A stretch of 32,540 nt of DNA from an uncultured Acetobacteraceae bacterium (GTDB lineage Bacteria; Pseudomonadota; Alphaproteobacteria; Acetobacterales; Acetobacteraceae), in contig CALNAL010000313.1 in NCBI GenBank assembly GCA_937874445.1, forward strand, positions 1 to 32,540, in the 5' to 3' direction. This document shows, in pieces, positions 9,643 through 16,837 of this stretch. Under the pieces are notes generated by a model that saw nothing but the letters and a program-made list of their open reading frames with translations, ran no database searches and was not told where the DNA came from. The position numbers and the translations under genes are program-made. How positions within the stretch are numbered: the first letter of the stretch is position 1; each line of letters begins with the position of its first letter.

Positions 9643-10074
9643 TCAGGCCTCCGGCGTCTCCTGCAGATTGCCGAGCAGCCGTCCCAGCAGGGCCAGGAGC
9701 TGAGATTTCTCTCCCTCCGTCAGCCCGGCGAGAGCGCGGGCGTGGTGGGCGCCGACGCACGCCGCCCAGCGCGGAAAGCGCTCCTCGGCGGCCCCGGTGA
9801 GGGCGACGCGATACTCGCGCCGGGTGGGGCCGGGGCTGCGCTGCACCCAGCCCTTGGCTTCGAGGCGGGCGAGGGCCTTGGAGATGGCCGGCGGCTCGAT
9901 GGCCAGGCCCCCGGCCAGGGTGGCCTGGGAGACCGGCCCGGTGCGGTGCAGCAGGGCCAGCGTGGCCCATTCCGCGCCGAACAGACCCTCCGGCTCGATC
10001 TCGCGGGTGAGGTCGCGTGCGGCGGTCCTGGCCGCCAGGGCCAGGCTCCGCATCAGGGTGTCAGAATCGACCAC
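9643..10074 (-). CDS. MarR family transcriptional regulator
   Basis: This is a 143-residue winged-helix regulator of the MarR family. The DNA-binding region is visible as GPVSQATLAGGLAIEPPAISKALARLEAKGWVQRSP (about 46-82), followed by the wing and an arginine-rich TRREYRVALT stretch. The dimerising helices are at the two ends. Members usually repress a nearby efflux gene and are released by a small ligand. The start GTG at 10074 overlaps the end of the MFS transporter gene by 14 nt and has an AAAGG site upstream. Coupling to an efflux-type MFS gene makes that operon the likely target. A dyad that could be its operator lies at 11370-11391. Confidence 0.9.
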   Translation of the reverse strand: MVDSDTLMRSLALAARTAARDLTREIEPEGLFGAEWATLALLHRTGPVSQATLAGGLAIEPPAISKALARLEAKGWVQRSPGPTRREYRVALTGAAEERFPRWAACVGAHHARALAGLTEGEKSQLLALLGRLLGNLQETPEA

Positions 10075-11329
10075 CGGCCACCTTTCTCGGCTGCTCCGCG
10101 GCGACTTCCGCCGGTTCGGGAGCCTCGGCTGCGGGGAGCGCCGGACGGGAGAGCGCCGGACGGGGGAGCGCCAACACGCCGAGCATCAGCAGCAGGGCCG
10201 TCGAGGCGGCGAGGAAGGCGTCGGCGAGGCCCCAGCCCTGGGCCAGCAGGCCGAGCAGCACCGAGCCGCCGCCCAGCCCGAGGTCGAGCGCGTTGGAGAA
10301 GGCGGCCGAGGCGCCGGCGCGGCGGGCGGGGGAGACGGCGACCATGATCTCGGTCTGCAGGGCGGGGAAGAGCATGCCCACCCCCCAGCCGTAGAGGGCG
10401 GCCGAGGCGAGGAAGGCGGGGGCGCGGGTGGCGAAGGCCAGCAGCACCACGCCGGCCCCCAGCGCCACCGCCCCCGGAACCACCGACCAGACCATGCCGA
10501 AGCGGTCGTAGATGCGGCGGGTGGCCAAGCGCGAGAGGACGATGCAGCCGGTGGCCACGATGAAATACGCGCCGGCCAGGTCGAGGCCGATGTCGCGGGC
10601 ATAGACGGCCACGAAATTCAGCACGCCGCCATAGGCGACGCCGAACAGCACGATCATCAGGGCGGCGCGCCGGGTGCCGGGCTCGACGAGGCGGGCGGCG
10701 AGGCCGCGCATCCTGGAGGCCACGTAGATGGAGGGCGCGGCGTGGGCCGGCTGGCGCGGGGTGGCGGGAAGGCGACAGAACAGCAGGGTCGCCAGGGATA
10801 CCACCTCGGCGACGGCGGCGAGGGAGAACATCGGCAGGAAGCCCCAGCGCCGCGCCACCCACAGCGCGGTGGCCGGGGCGGTGGCCATGGCCAGGGTGGT
10901 GGCGAGGCCGAAATAGCCCATGCCCTCGCCACGCCGGTGGGCGGGGATGAACTCCATGATGGCGCTGACATAGAAGGTGGTGCCGATGCCGAAGCCGGCG
11001 CCGCTGAAGATGCGCACCGCCAGCAGGGCCCCCACCGAGGGGGCCGCCGCGTAGAGCAGGGCCGAGGCGCCGGCGATGAGGATGCCGGCCACCAGGCAGA
11101 GGCGGGTTCCCAGCCGGCGCAGCAGGGAATCGGAGAACAGGCGCACCAGCATCGAGGACAGGACGAAGATCCCGGCGACCAGGCCGACCTCGGTGGTACT
11201 GCCGCCGAGGGTCAGGGCGCGCAGCGGCACCGTGGGCAGCAGGCCGTGGAAGCCGGCGAAGAAGAAGCCGTTGGACAGGGTGAGAAGCCAGAAATCGCGG
11301 CCGAAGCCGCCGGGCACGGAACGGGCCAT
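10061..11329 (-). CDS. MFS transporter
   Basis: This is a 422-residue major facilitator superfamily permease with about twelve hydrophobic segments in two halves. The motif-A region is visible as FSDSLLRRLGTR after helix 2, and a GAGFGIGTTFYVSAIMEFIPAHRRGEGMGYFG stretch follows helix 4, as in drug or metabolite efflux members. The C-terminal tail beyond the last helix is rich in Pro, Ala and Glu with a PALSRPAL repeat. The gene starts at ATG 11329, and its end overlaps the MarR gene. The substrate is unknown; efflux is suggested by the MarR partner. It follows the glutamine amidotransferase gene by 102 nt on the same strand. Confidence 0.92.
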   Translation of the reverse strand: MARSVPGGFGRDFWLLTLSNGFFFAGFHGLLPTVPLRALTLGGSTTEVGLVAGIFVLSSMLVRLFSDSLLRRLGTRLCLVAGILIAGASALLYAAAPSVGALLAVRIFSGAGFGIGTTFYVSAIMEFIPAHRRGEGMGYFGLATTLAMATAPATALWVARRWGFLPMFSLAAVAEVVSLATLLFCRLPATPRQPAHAAPSIYVASRMRGLAARLVEPGTRRAALMIVLFGVAYGGVLNFVAVYARDIGLDLAGAYFIVATGCIVLSRLATRRIYDRFGMVWSVVPGAVALGAGVVLLAFATRAPAFLASAALYGWGVGMLFPALQTEIMVAVSPARRAGASAAFSNALDLGLGGGSVLLGLLAQGWGLADAFLAASTALLLMLGVLALPRPALSRPALPAAEAPEPAEVAAEQPRKVAGGRF

Positions 11330-11369
11330 GGCGTACGGAAAAATCCCCCAGGCGATTTGTTAATCAGGA

Positions 11370-11391
11370 AACAGTTATCTACGACACTGTT
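11370..11391. promoter_or_regulatory. candidate operator of the MFS-MarR operon
   Basis: The 22-bp dyad AACAGT-N10-ACTGTT lies 41 bp ahead of the MFS start, in a spacer that is markedly more AT-rich than its surroundings. Its size and placement suit a dimeric MarR-type repressor, and the MarR gene is the second gene of the operon. The link is inferred from proximity. Confidence 0.5.
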
Positions 11392-11431
11392 CCCTGCCCG
11401 TCGAGGGGACCTCACGCAAGGGTGTTCTGCT

Positions 11432-12193
11432 TCAGCAGTGCCTCAGGGCGGCGGCATGGTCGGCGACGGCGGCGCCGAACGCCTCGAGGATGCGCCGCGA
11501 GACCGGGTCGGTTTCCCAGTCGTATTCGGGGTGCCATTGCAGGGCGCAGGCGAAGGCGCGGGCGTTGGGCACCGAGATGGCCTCGATGGTGCCGTCGGGG
11601 GCCACCGCGTCGGCCACCAGGCCGGGGGCGAGCCGGGCGACGCCCTCGTTGTGCAGCGAATTGACGGCGATCTCGGTGGCGCCGGCGGCGCGTTGCAGCC
11701 ACGAGCCCGCGGCGATGCGCACCATGTGGGCCTTGCCGGTACGCACCCGCGCGTTGGGCTGCATCGGCGTGGAGTGGTCGATGCGGCCGGGCAGGTCCTG
11801 CAGCCGCTGGTGCAGGCTGCCGCCGTTGGCCACGTTGAATTCCTGGAAGCCCCGGCAGATCGCCAGCACCGGCACGCCGGCGGCGATGGCGGCGCGGATC
11901 AGCGGCAGGGTCACCGCGTCGCGCAGCGTGTCCTCGGGAGTGCCGGGGGCATGGGGCGGGCCATTGTAGAGTTCGGGGCAGACATTGGAGCGGCTGCCGG
12001 TGAAGATGAACCCGTCGATGCGCGCAATCAGGCTCGCGATGTCGGCCTTCTTGCCGTTGGCGGGGATCAGGATGGGCACGCCCGCGAGCACCAGGTCGGT
12101 CGCGCGCACGTAGGTGTCGGAGGCCGCGTGGTTCGGCATCGCGTAGGTGCCGAATGGCTTGTTGCAGCAGGAGATGCCGATCAGAGGTTTCAT
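11432..12193 (-). CDS. class I glutamine amidotransferase (gamma-glutamyl hydrolase-like, peptidase C26)
   Basis: This 253-residue hydrolase has the class I glutamine amidotransferase fold, close to PuuD-like gamma-glutamyl-GABA hydrolases. The catalytic triad is visible as Cys113 in AICRGFQEFN, His221 and Glu223 in LQWHPEYD. The N-terminus MKPLIGISC and the FTGSRSNVCPELY segment fit the C26 family. I chose ATG at 12193 because the family begins there; the open frame extends 68 residues further with no family similarity, and no clear ribosome site is visible. No other putrescine-pathway gene is present, so the exact gamma-glutamyl substrate is open. It lies between the LolA-like gene and the MFS gene, all on the minus strand. 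Confidence 0.88.
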   Translation of the reverse strand: MKPLIGISCCNKPFGTYAMPNHAASDTYVRATDLVLAGVPILIPANGKKADIASLIARIDGFIFTGSRSNVCPELYNGPPHAPGTPEDTLRDAVTLPLIRAAIAAGVPVLAICRGFQEFNVANGGSLHQRLQDLPGRIDHSTPMQPNARVRTGKAHMVRIAAGSWLQRAAGATEIAVNSLHNEGVARLAPGLVADAVAPDGTIEAISVPNARAFACALQWHPEYDWETDPVSRRILEAFGAAVADHAAALRHC

Positions 12194-12264
12194 CGGGGGG
12201 ACACTAGGGAGAGTGGAACACTGGCCGCCAATCGCGGCATCAACAAGGCATCGTCTGGAATTTT

Positions 12265-12918
12265 CTAGCCGTTGCCCGGAACCTGGCCCTGGGTTTCCGG
12301 CGTGAAATCGAACAGCTGCGGATCGAAGCTGCCGCCGAGCTGGACGTTGAAGAGGGTCACCCGGGTTTCGCGCCCCTGGGAGTCCACCACCGACCACTGG
12401 CGCAGCGCCAGGGGATTGTCGACGAACACCAGGGTCAGGCTGCCGTCGTCGGGCGAGGCGGTGCGGACCATGCCGATCTGCAGCATGCCCGGCTGGCGCG
12501 ACACCTCGGTGACGGTGACGTCGCCGGAGAGCTTGAGGTTGTTGGTCAGCAGCAGGCCCAGCGGGGTGGCGGAAAGCGGCAGGTTGGTGGTCTGGCCGAG
12601 CTTGGAGTCGTGGAAGAAGAACAGCCCGTGCCCGGCCACCAGCAGCAGCGGGCTGGGGGCATCGTACTGGAAGCGCATCTTGCCGGGGCGGTCCATCCAG
12701 GCGGTGCCCTCGGCGGTGGAGCCGTCGGGCGAGACCTGGAGGAAATGCGCCTTCAGCGTGTGGATCGTGTTCAGATAGGCTTCCGCGCGGGCCAGATCGG
12801 CGCGGTCGCGCTCACTGAGGCGGGCGGGCGTCGGGGCCGCGGCCAGCAGCCGGGCCGGGAGCAGGGCGGGCACCGCCAGCAGCAGCGGGGCCGCGCGCAG
12901 GAGGGTACGACGGTTCAT
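12265..12918 (-). CDS. LolA-like outer-membrane lipoprotein carrier protein
   Basis: This is a 217-residue exported protein of the LolA family, which carries lipoproteins across the periplasm. The N-terminus MNRRTLLRAAPLLLAVPALL is a signal sequence with an RR pair and a hydrophobic core ending near LLAAAP; the RR-T-L-L-R context is Tat-like. The mature part shows the LolA pattern: AYLNTIHTLKAHFLQVSPDGS, then GTAWMDRPGKMRFQYDAPSPLLLVA, and a C-terminal beta-rich half with LTLVFVDNPLALRQW. It could start three codons earlier at ATG 12927; neither start has a strong ribosome site. It is divergent from argB across about 160 bp. The alphaproteobacterial LolA family is variable, so the full function is probable but not certain. 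Confidence 0.85.
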   Translation of the reverse strand: MNRRTLLRAAPLLLAVPALLPARLLAAAPTPARLSERDRADLARAEAYLNTIHTLKAHFLQVSPDGSTAEGTAWMDRPGKMRFQYDAPSPLLLVAGHGLFFFHDSKLGQTTNLPLSATPLGLLLTNNLKLSGDVTVTEVSRQPGMLQIGMVRTASPDDGSLTLVFVDNPLALRQWSVVDSQGRETRVTLFNVQLGGSFDPQLFDFTPETQGQVPGNG

Positions 12919-13079
12919 GGCCGCCATCTGGCCCCGCGCCGGAGAAAATGCAAAGGCTCTTGCTGCAACCCCGCCTCTTCGCGGCCGCCGCGTCTGCCGT
13001 GCGCGCGTGCGGCTTGACCGCGCCCGTCCCCCCGCCGCACAAGGCCCCCACTGTGGCCGCAGGAGAGGGATTCCCCAGC

Positions 13080-13946
13080 ATGAGCGATCCGACATTGTCG
13101 CTGCACCAGGCTGCCGCCGAGCAGGCGGAGGTTCTGGCCAAGGCACTGCCGTTCCTGCGACGCTATGCGGGGGCCACCATCGTGGTGAAATACGGCGGCC
13201 ACGCCATGGACCAGGCGGACCTCGCCTGCTCCTTCGGCCGCGACATCGCGCTGCTCAAGCAGGTCGGGGTCAATCCGGTGGTGGTCCACGGCGGCGGGCC
13301 GCAGATCAACGCCATGCTCAAGCGCCTCGAGATCAAGTCGAGCTTCGTCAACGGGTTGCGCGTGACCGACGCGGCCGCCATGGAGGTGGTCGAGATGGTG
13401 CTCGCGGGCACCGTCAACAAGCGCGTGGCCGGGCTGATCAACCAGGCCGGGGCGCTCGCGGTGGGCATCTGCGGCAAGGACGGCGGGCTGATCCGCGCCC
13501 GCCCCGTCGATCCGGCGCTCGGCTTCGTGGGCGAGCCCGAGGCGGTGGACGTGCGCGTGATCCATGCGCTGACCGGCGCGGGGCTGATCCCGGTGATCGC
13601 CCCGGTGGGCACCGGCGCCGAGGGCGGCACCTATAACGTCAATGCCGACACCGCCGCCGGCGCCATCGCCGGGGGGCTGGAGGCCAATCGCCTGCTGATG
13701 CTCACCGACGTGCCCGGCGTGCTCGACAAGGCGGGCCGGCTGATCCCCGAGCTGACCCTCGCCGGGGTGGACGCCGCCATCGCCGACGGCACCATTACCG
13801 GCGGGATGATCCCCAAGGTGAAGTGCTGCGCCGACGCGGTGCGGGCCGGGGCGCGCGGGGCGGTGATCGTCGATGGCCGTCAGCCGCATGCCTGCCTGCT
13901 CGAGCTGTTCACCGAGGGCGGCATCGGCACCATCGTCCGCGCCTGA
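13080..13946 (+). CDS. argB: acetylglutamate kinase
   Basis: This 288-residue enzyme phosphorylates N-acetyl-L-glutamate in the second step of arginine synthesis. It has the amino-acid kinase fold with VVKYGGHAM (nucleotide and substrate lysine), VVVHGGGPQIN (substrate glycine loop), NVNADTAAGAIA, and the C-terminal GGMIPKVKCC with its conserved lysine. The N-terminal extension of about 25 residues before the first beta strand is of the kind that supports hexamer formation in arginine-inhibited enzymes; feedback inhibition is therefore plausible but inferred. The ATG at 13080 is preceded by AGGAGAGGG. The longer open frame back to 12948 is not needed. The WYL regulator follows 12 nt after the stop. 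Confidence 0.97.
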   Translation: MSDPTLSLHQAAAEQAEVLAKALPFLRRYAGATIVVKYGGHAMDQADLACSFGRDIALLKQVGVNPVVVHGGGPQINAMLKRLEIKSSFVNGLRVTDAAAMEVVEMVLAGTVNKRVAGLINQAGALAVGICGKDGGLIRARPVDPALGFVGEPEAVDVRVIHALTGAGLIPVIAPVGTGAEGGTYNVNADTAAGAIAGGLEANRLLMLTDVPGVLDKAGRLIPELTLAGVDAAIADGTITGGMIPKVKCCADAVRAGARGAVIVDGRQPHACLLELFTEGGIGTIVRA

Positions 13947-13958
13947 GCGCGACCGGCG

Positions 13959-14666
13959 GTGTCGCGCGCCGAACGCCTGATCGTGCTGATCGAGGCCTTG
14001 CGGCGCCGGCGCCGGCCGGTGAGCGGGAAGGTTCTGGCCGAGGAGACCGGGGTCAGCCTGCGCACCCTCTATCGCGACATCGCCAGCCTCCAGGCGCCTC
14101 CCCCCGAGGGGCTGGGGGTGAACGTCGAGGGGGCGCCCGGAGTGGGCTACGTGCTGCGCCCGGGCTTCCTGATGCCGCCGCTGGTCTTCCCTCCGGAGGA
14201 GATCGAGGCGCTGGTGCTCGGCTCGCGCTGGGTGGCCGGGCGGGCCGACCCGCGCCTCGCCGCCGCCGCGCGGGCCGCGATCGCGCGCATCGGCGCGGTT
14301 CTGCCGCCCGGGCTTCGCGAGGCGCTGGAGGGGTCGGGCCTGCTCGTGGCCCCCGGGTCCCCGCTGCCGCCGGAAAGCGTCGATTCCGCCCGGCTGCGGG
14401 AGGCGATCCGTGACGAGCGGCGCCTCGCGCTCTCCTATCGCGACGCCGCCGGGGCCGCGACCGAGCGGGTGGTGTGGCCCTTCGCCCTGGCCTTTTTCGA
14501 GGGATCGCGGCTGCTGCTGGCCTGGTGCGAGTTGCGGGGCGACTTCCGCAGCTTCCGTACCGACCGGATCGTCGCCGCGAACGCGCTGGAGGGGCGCTAT
14601 CCCCGCCGGCGCCGGGTTCTGCTGCGCGAATGGCAGCGCAGCATGGGCATCGACCTGGCCCTCTGA
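13959..14666 (+). CDS. HTH/WYL-domain transcriptional regulator (YafY-like)
   Basis: This 235-residue protein has an N-terminal HTH_11-type winged helix (about 1-60, VSGKVLAEETGVSLRTLYRDIASL) and a WYL effector domain from about 135. The WYL region shows LALSYRDAAGAATERVVWPFALAFFEGSRLLLAWCELRGDFRSFRTDRI. WYL proteins sense ligands or nucleic acid ends and often control adjacent genes. The start is GTG at 13959, 12 nt after argB. Downstream lie a 17-bp dyad and two VOC-fold genes, a common pairing for YafY-like regulators, so regulation of those genes is the natural guess. Confidence 0.9.
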   Translation: MSRAERLIVLIEALRRRRRPVSGKVLAEETGVSLRTLYRDIASLQAPPPEGLGVNVEGAPGVGYVLRPGFLMPPLVFPPEEIEALVLGSRWVAGRADPRLAAAARAAIARIGAVLPPGLREALEGSGLLVAPGSPLPPESVDSARLREAIRDERRLALSYRDAAGAATERVVWPFALAFFEGSRLLLAWCELRGDFRSFRTDRIVAANALEGRYPRRRRVLLREWQRSMGIDLAL

Positions 14667-14687
14667 GCGCCGCGTTCCCGATCGCTG

Positions 14688-14704
14688 CTGACACAAGCTG
14701 TCAG
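14688..14704. promoter_or_regulatory. candidate operator (dyad) before the VOC pair
   Basis: CTGACA-N5-TGTCAG is a perfect 6-bp inverted repeat over 17 bp, 22 nt past the WYL regulator stop and 47 nt ahead of the first VOC gene. It is a good candidate binding site for the WYL regulator; no direct evidence exists in the sequence beyond position and symmetry. Confidence 0.5.
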
Positions 14705-14720
14705 GGGGACGGGGCAGACT

Positions 14721-14745
14721 GCTCCCGTTTCAACCAGACGGGAGC
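14721..14745 (+). promoter_or_regulatory. hairpin covering the ribosome site of the first VOC gene
   Basis: The arms gctcccgt (14721-14728) and acgggagc (14738-14745) pair perfectly over 8 bp with a 9-nt loop. The 3' arm contains GGGAG, the apparent Shine-Dalgarno site 6 nt before ATG 14751. In the folded RNA the site would be masked, so translation of the VOC genes may be controlled by opening this stem. Confidence 0.5.
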
Positions 14746-14750
14746 CGATC

Positions 14751-15143
14751 ATGGCGAACGACAGCTACCTCTTGCTCTACGTGAACGATCCGGCCGCCAG
14801 CGCGCGATTCTACGCGGCGCTGCTGGAACAGGAGCCGGTCGAGGCACATCCCGGCTTCGCGCTCTTCGTGCTGCCCTCGGGGCTGGCGCTCGGCCTGTGG
14901 CGGCGCAGCGAGGTGACGCCGCCGGCTCAGGCCACAGGCGAGGGAGCCGAACCCGGGGCCGAATTGGGGTTCAAGCTGGCGGATGCCGCGGCGGTGGACG
15001 CGACCTGCGCGGCCTGGCGGGCCAGGGGGGCGGAAATCGTGCTGCCGCCCGTCGATCTGGATTTCGGCCGCAGCTTTGTCGCGCGCGATCCGGACGGGCA
15101 CCGCCTGCGGGTGTTCGCCGCCGGGGAGGAGGAGAAACGATGA
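14751..15143 (+). CDS. VOC family protein (glyoxalase/bleomycin-resistance fold), first of pair
   Basis: This 130-residue protein has the vicinal oxygen chelate fold: YLLLYVNDPAASARFYAALLEQEP at the N-terminus and the second repeat ending FVARDPDGHRLRVFA. Such proteins are small dimeric metalloenzymes or ligand-binding proteins. The classic metal-binding first His is not evident, so it may bind rather than convert its ligand. Its stop overlaps the next ATG (ATGA). The pair is probably controlled by the upstream WYL regulator. The substrate is unknown. Confidence 0.87.
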   Translation: MANDSYLLLYVNDPAASARFYAALLEQEPVEAHPGFALFVLPSGLALGLWRRSEVTPPAQATGEGAEPGAELGFKLADAAAVDATCAAWRARGAEIVLPPVDLDFGRSFVARDPDGHRLRVFAAGEEEKR

Positions 15144-15517
15144 TCGATCATCTGGGCATCCGCGTCGGCGACTATGCGGCGTCGCGGCGCTTCTACGATG
15201 CCGCTCTGGCGCCGCTCGGGGCCGGGCCGGTGATGGAGGGGCCCGGCGAGGCGGGAATTCGCGCAACGGGCTACGGCCGGGCGGGCAAGCCGGCCTTCTG
15301 GATCAGCGAAGGGGGGGCCAACGCGGCCGGCACCCATATCGCCTTCGCCGCGGCCGATCGGGCGAGTGTGGATGCCTTCTATGCGGCGGCCCTGGCGGCG
15401 GGAGGGCGCGACAACGGCGCTCCCGGGCTGCGGCCGCAGTATCACCCGAACTACTATGCCGCCTTCGTGCTCGATCCTGACGGGATCAACGTCGAGGCCG
15501 TGTGTCACACGCCGTGA
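15140..15517 (+). CDS. VOC family protein, second of pair
   Basis: This is a 125-residue VOC-fold protein translated in overlap with the previous gene. It begins MIDHLGIRVGDYAASRRFYDAAL, with His4 in the usual first metal position, and ends AAFVLDPDGINVEAVCH. A histidine (YHPNYYAAF) and a glutamate (NVEAV) could complete a metal site, so this member looks catalytic, unlike its partner. It resembles the lactoylglutathione-lyase-like proteins often annotated simply as VOC. It is the last gene before a convergent hairpin. Confidence 0.88.
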   Translation: MIDHLGIRVGDYAASRRFYDAALAPLGAGPVMEGPGEAGIRATGYGRAGKPAFWISEGGANAAGTHIAFAAADRASVDAFYAAALAAGGRDNGAPGLRPQYHPNYYAAFVLDPDGINVEAVCHTP

Positions 15518-15532
15518 CGCGCCGTTACGGGG

Positions 15533-15561
15533 CGGGAAGGGGGCGGAGTCTTCCCTTCCCG
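15533..15561. terminator. hairpin between convergent genes, possible bidirectional terminator
   Basis: cgggaaggg (15533-15541) pairs with cccttcccg (15553-15561), a 9-bp stem with an 11-nt loop, in the 69-bp spacer between the VOC pair and the DUF2336 gene, which face each other. There is no clear U-tract on either side, so intrinsic termination is plausible but not proven. Confidence 0.45.
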
Positions 15562-15586
15562 TTGCGCGCTGTCCCGCATGCCGGGC

Positions 15587-16837
15587 TCAGCGGCCCATGC
15601 GCATCAGGAAGTCGATCTGCCAGCGCATCTCCTCCACCGCGAGCGGATGAAGCCCGCCGGGGCCGCCGCGCAGGACCTGGTCGGGGGGGATGTGGGCCAG
15701 CTGGGTCTGCAACGGTCCGGCCACCTTCATCGAGAAACCGGCGCGCCACACCAGGCTGACGAGAGCCTTGGCCGACCGCAGCGTGGCGGCGCGTTCCACC
15801 ACCGAGACGGGGACTCCCGCGGCGACGGCCAGCATCGCCATGGCCAGGGTGGCCTCGCCGTTCTGCACCGCCTCCAGCACGCCCGCCTCGTCGAGGCTGT
15901 TCTGCATCGCCCGCCGGCGGGCCTCGTTCAGGGCCTCGTCGCGGGTTGTCATGTCGCAGCGGGGCGCGGCGACGGGGGCATTGAGGCGCATCGTCAGGCG
16001 ATCCCGCAGCTCGCGCGTGAGCGTGGAGGGGAGATCGGCCCGGCTGGAAAGCTCGTCGAGCAGCTGAGTGGCGACGAAGTTCGACAGGGCCCGCGCCGCC
16101 GGGACGGAGAGTCGCGGGCGCCGGACCAGCGGTGCGTGCCAGTCGGTCTGCGCCGGGGCCTGCTCGATCAGGGCGTCCAGCGTGGCCTCGCGGATCGCCG
16201 CCGAGTGGTTGGAGAGCAGGGCGCAGATTGCGGCGGCATCGGAGCTGGCGATCACCGCATCGGAAACCTCTTCCACCAGGCCCGGCCGGCCGGCCACCGC
16301 CTGCGTCACCGCCGGGTTGGGCTGTGCCGCCAGCAGGCCGAGAAGATCCTCCGTGCTCAGCAGCGGCGACAGGCGCACCACCGGCTCGCTCACCCGCATC
16401 TCGCTGTCGTGTGCGAGGCGCATGATCAGGGCGTGCGGGGCCTGCGGCATCTCCTTGACCACGTCGGCGATGGCCGCGCGCACCCGCACCGCCTCGTCGG
16501 CCACCAGCGTGTGCAGGATGTCGAGGGCGTGCTGCTGCAACTGGGCGCGTTCGGCATCCTGCAGGCTGGGCAGCAGGTTCGACAGCTTGCGTGCCAGCAG
16601 CGCCCGCACCCGCGTGTCGGCGTCGCGCAGGAGGATGCGGTCGGCGCTTTCCGGCGCGGCGGCGTTGAGCGCCACCGCCGCCCGCACGGTCACGGCCGGG
16701 TCGGAGGCCAGCTCGTGCAGCACGTCGGCCGCGGTGTCGGTGGAGGCGCCGAGGCGCACCCGGGCATTTTCGTCGGTGATCATTTCCCCGGGGGGGGAGG
16801 GCGTCGTGGAGATGAGGTTCTCGGCCGGTGTGTTCAT
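15587..16837 (-). CDS. DUF2336 domain-containing protein
   Basis: This 416-residue soluble protein matches the alphaproteobacterial DUF2336 family, with HEAT-like helical repeats. Repeating units such as ASDPAVTVRAAVALNAA, LRDADTRVRALLARKLSNLLP, and VADEAVRVRAAIADVVKEM are visible across the first 200 residues. Function is not established for the family; helical-repeat scaffolding is inference. The ATG at 16837 has GGAGGG upstream and overlaps the stop of the GGDEF gene (ATGA), so the two are made together. That pairing suggests a role connected with cyclic-di-GMP signalling. Confidence 0.87.
   Translation of the reverse strand: MNTPAENLISTTPSPPGEMITDENARVRLGASTDTAADVLHELASDPAVTVRAAVALNAAAPESADRILLRDADTRVRALLARKLSNLLPSLQDAERAQLQQHALDILHTLVADEAVRVRAAIADVVKEMPQAPHALIMRLAHDSEMRVSEPVVRLSPLLSTEDLLGLLAAQPNPAVTQAVAGRPGLVEEVSDAVIASSDAAAICALLSNHSAAIREATLDALIEQAPAQTDWHAPLVRRPRLSVPAARALSNFVATQLLDELSSRADLPSTLTRELRDRLTMRLNAPVAAPRCDMTTRDEALNEARRRAMQNSLDEAGVLEAVQNGEATLAMAMLAVAAGVPVSVVERAATLRSAKALVSLVWRAGFSMKVAGPLQTQLAHIPPDQVLRGGPGGLHPLAVEEMRWQIDFLMRMGR

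Noticed and set aside
11432..12193. Assignment as PuuD in a putrescine operon
   Set aside because: No puuA, puuB or puuC neighbour is present; only the C26 fold and triad are supported.
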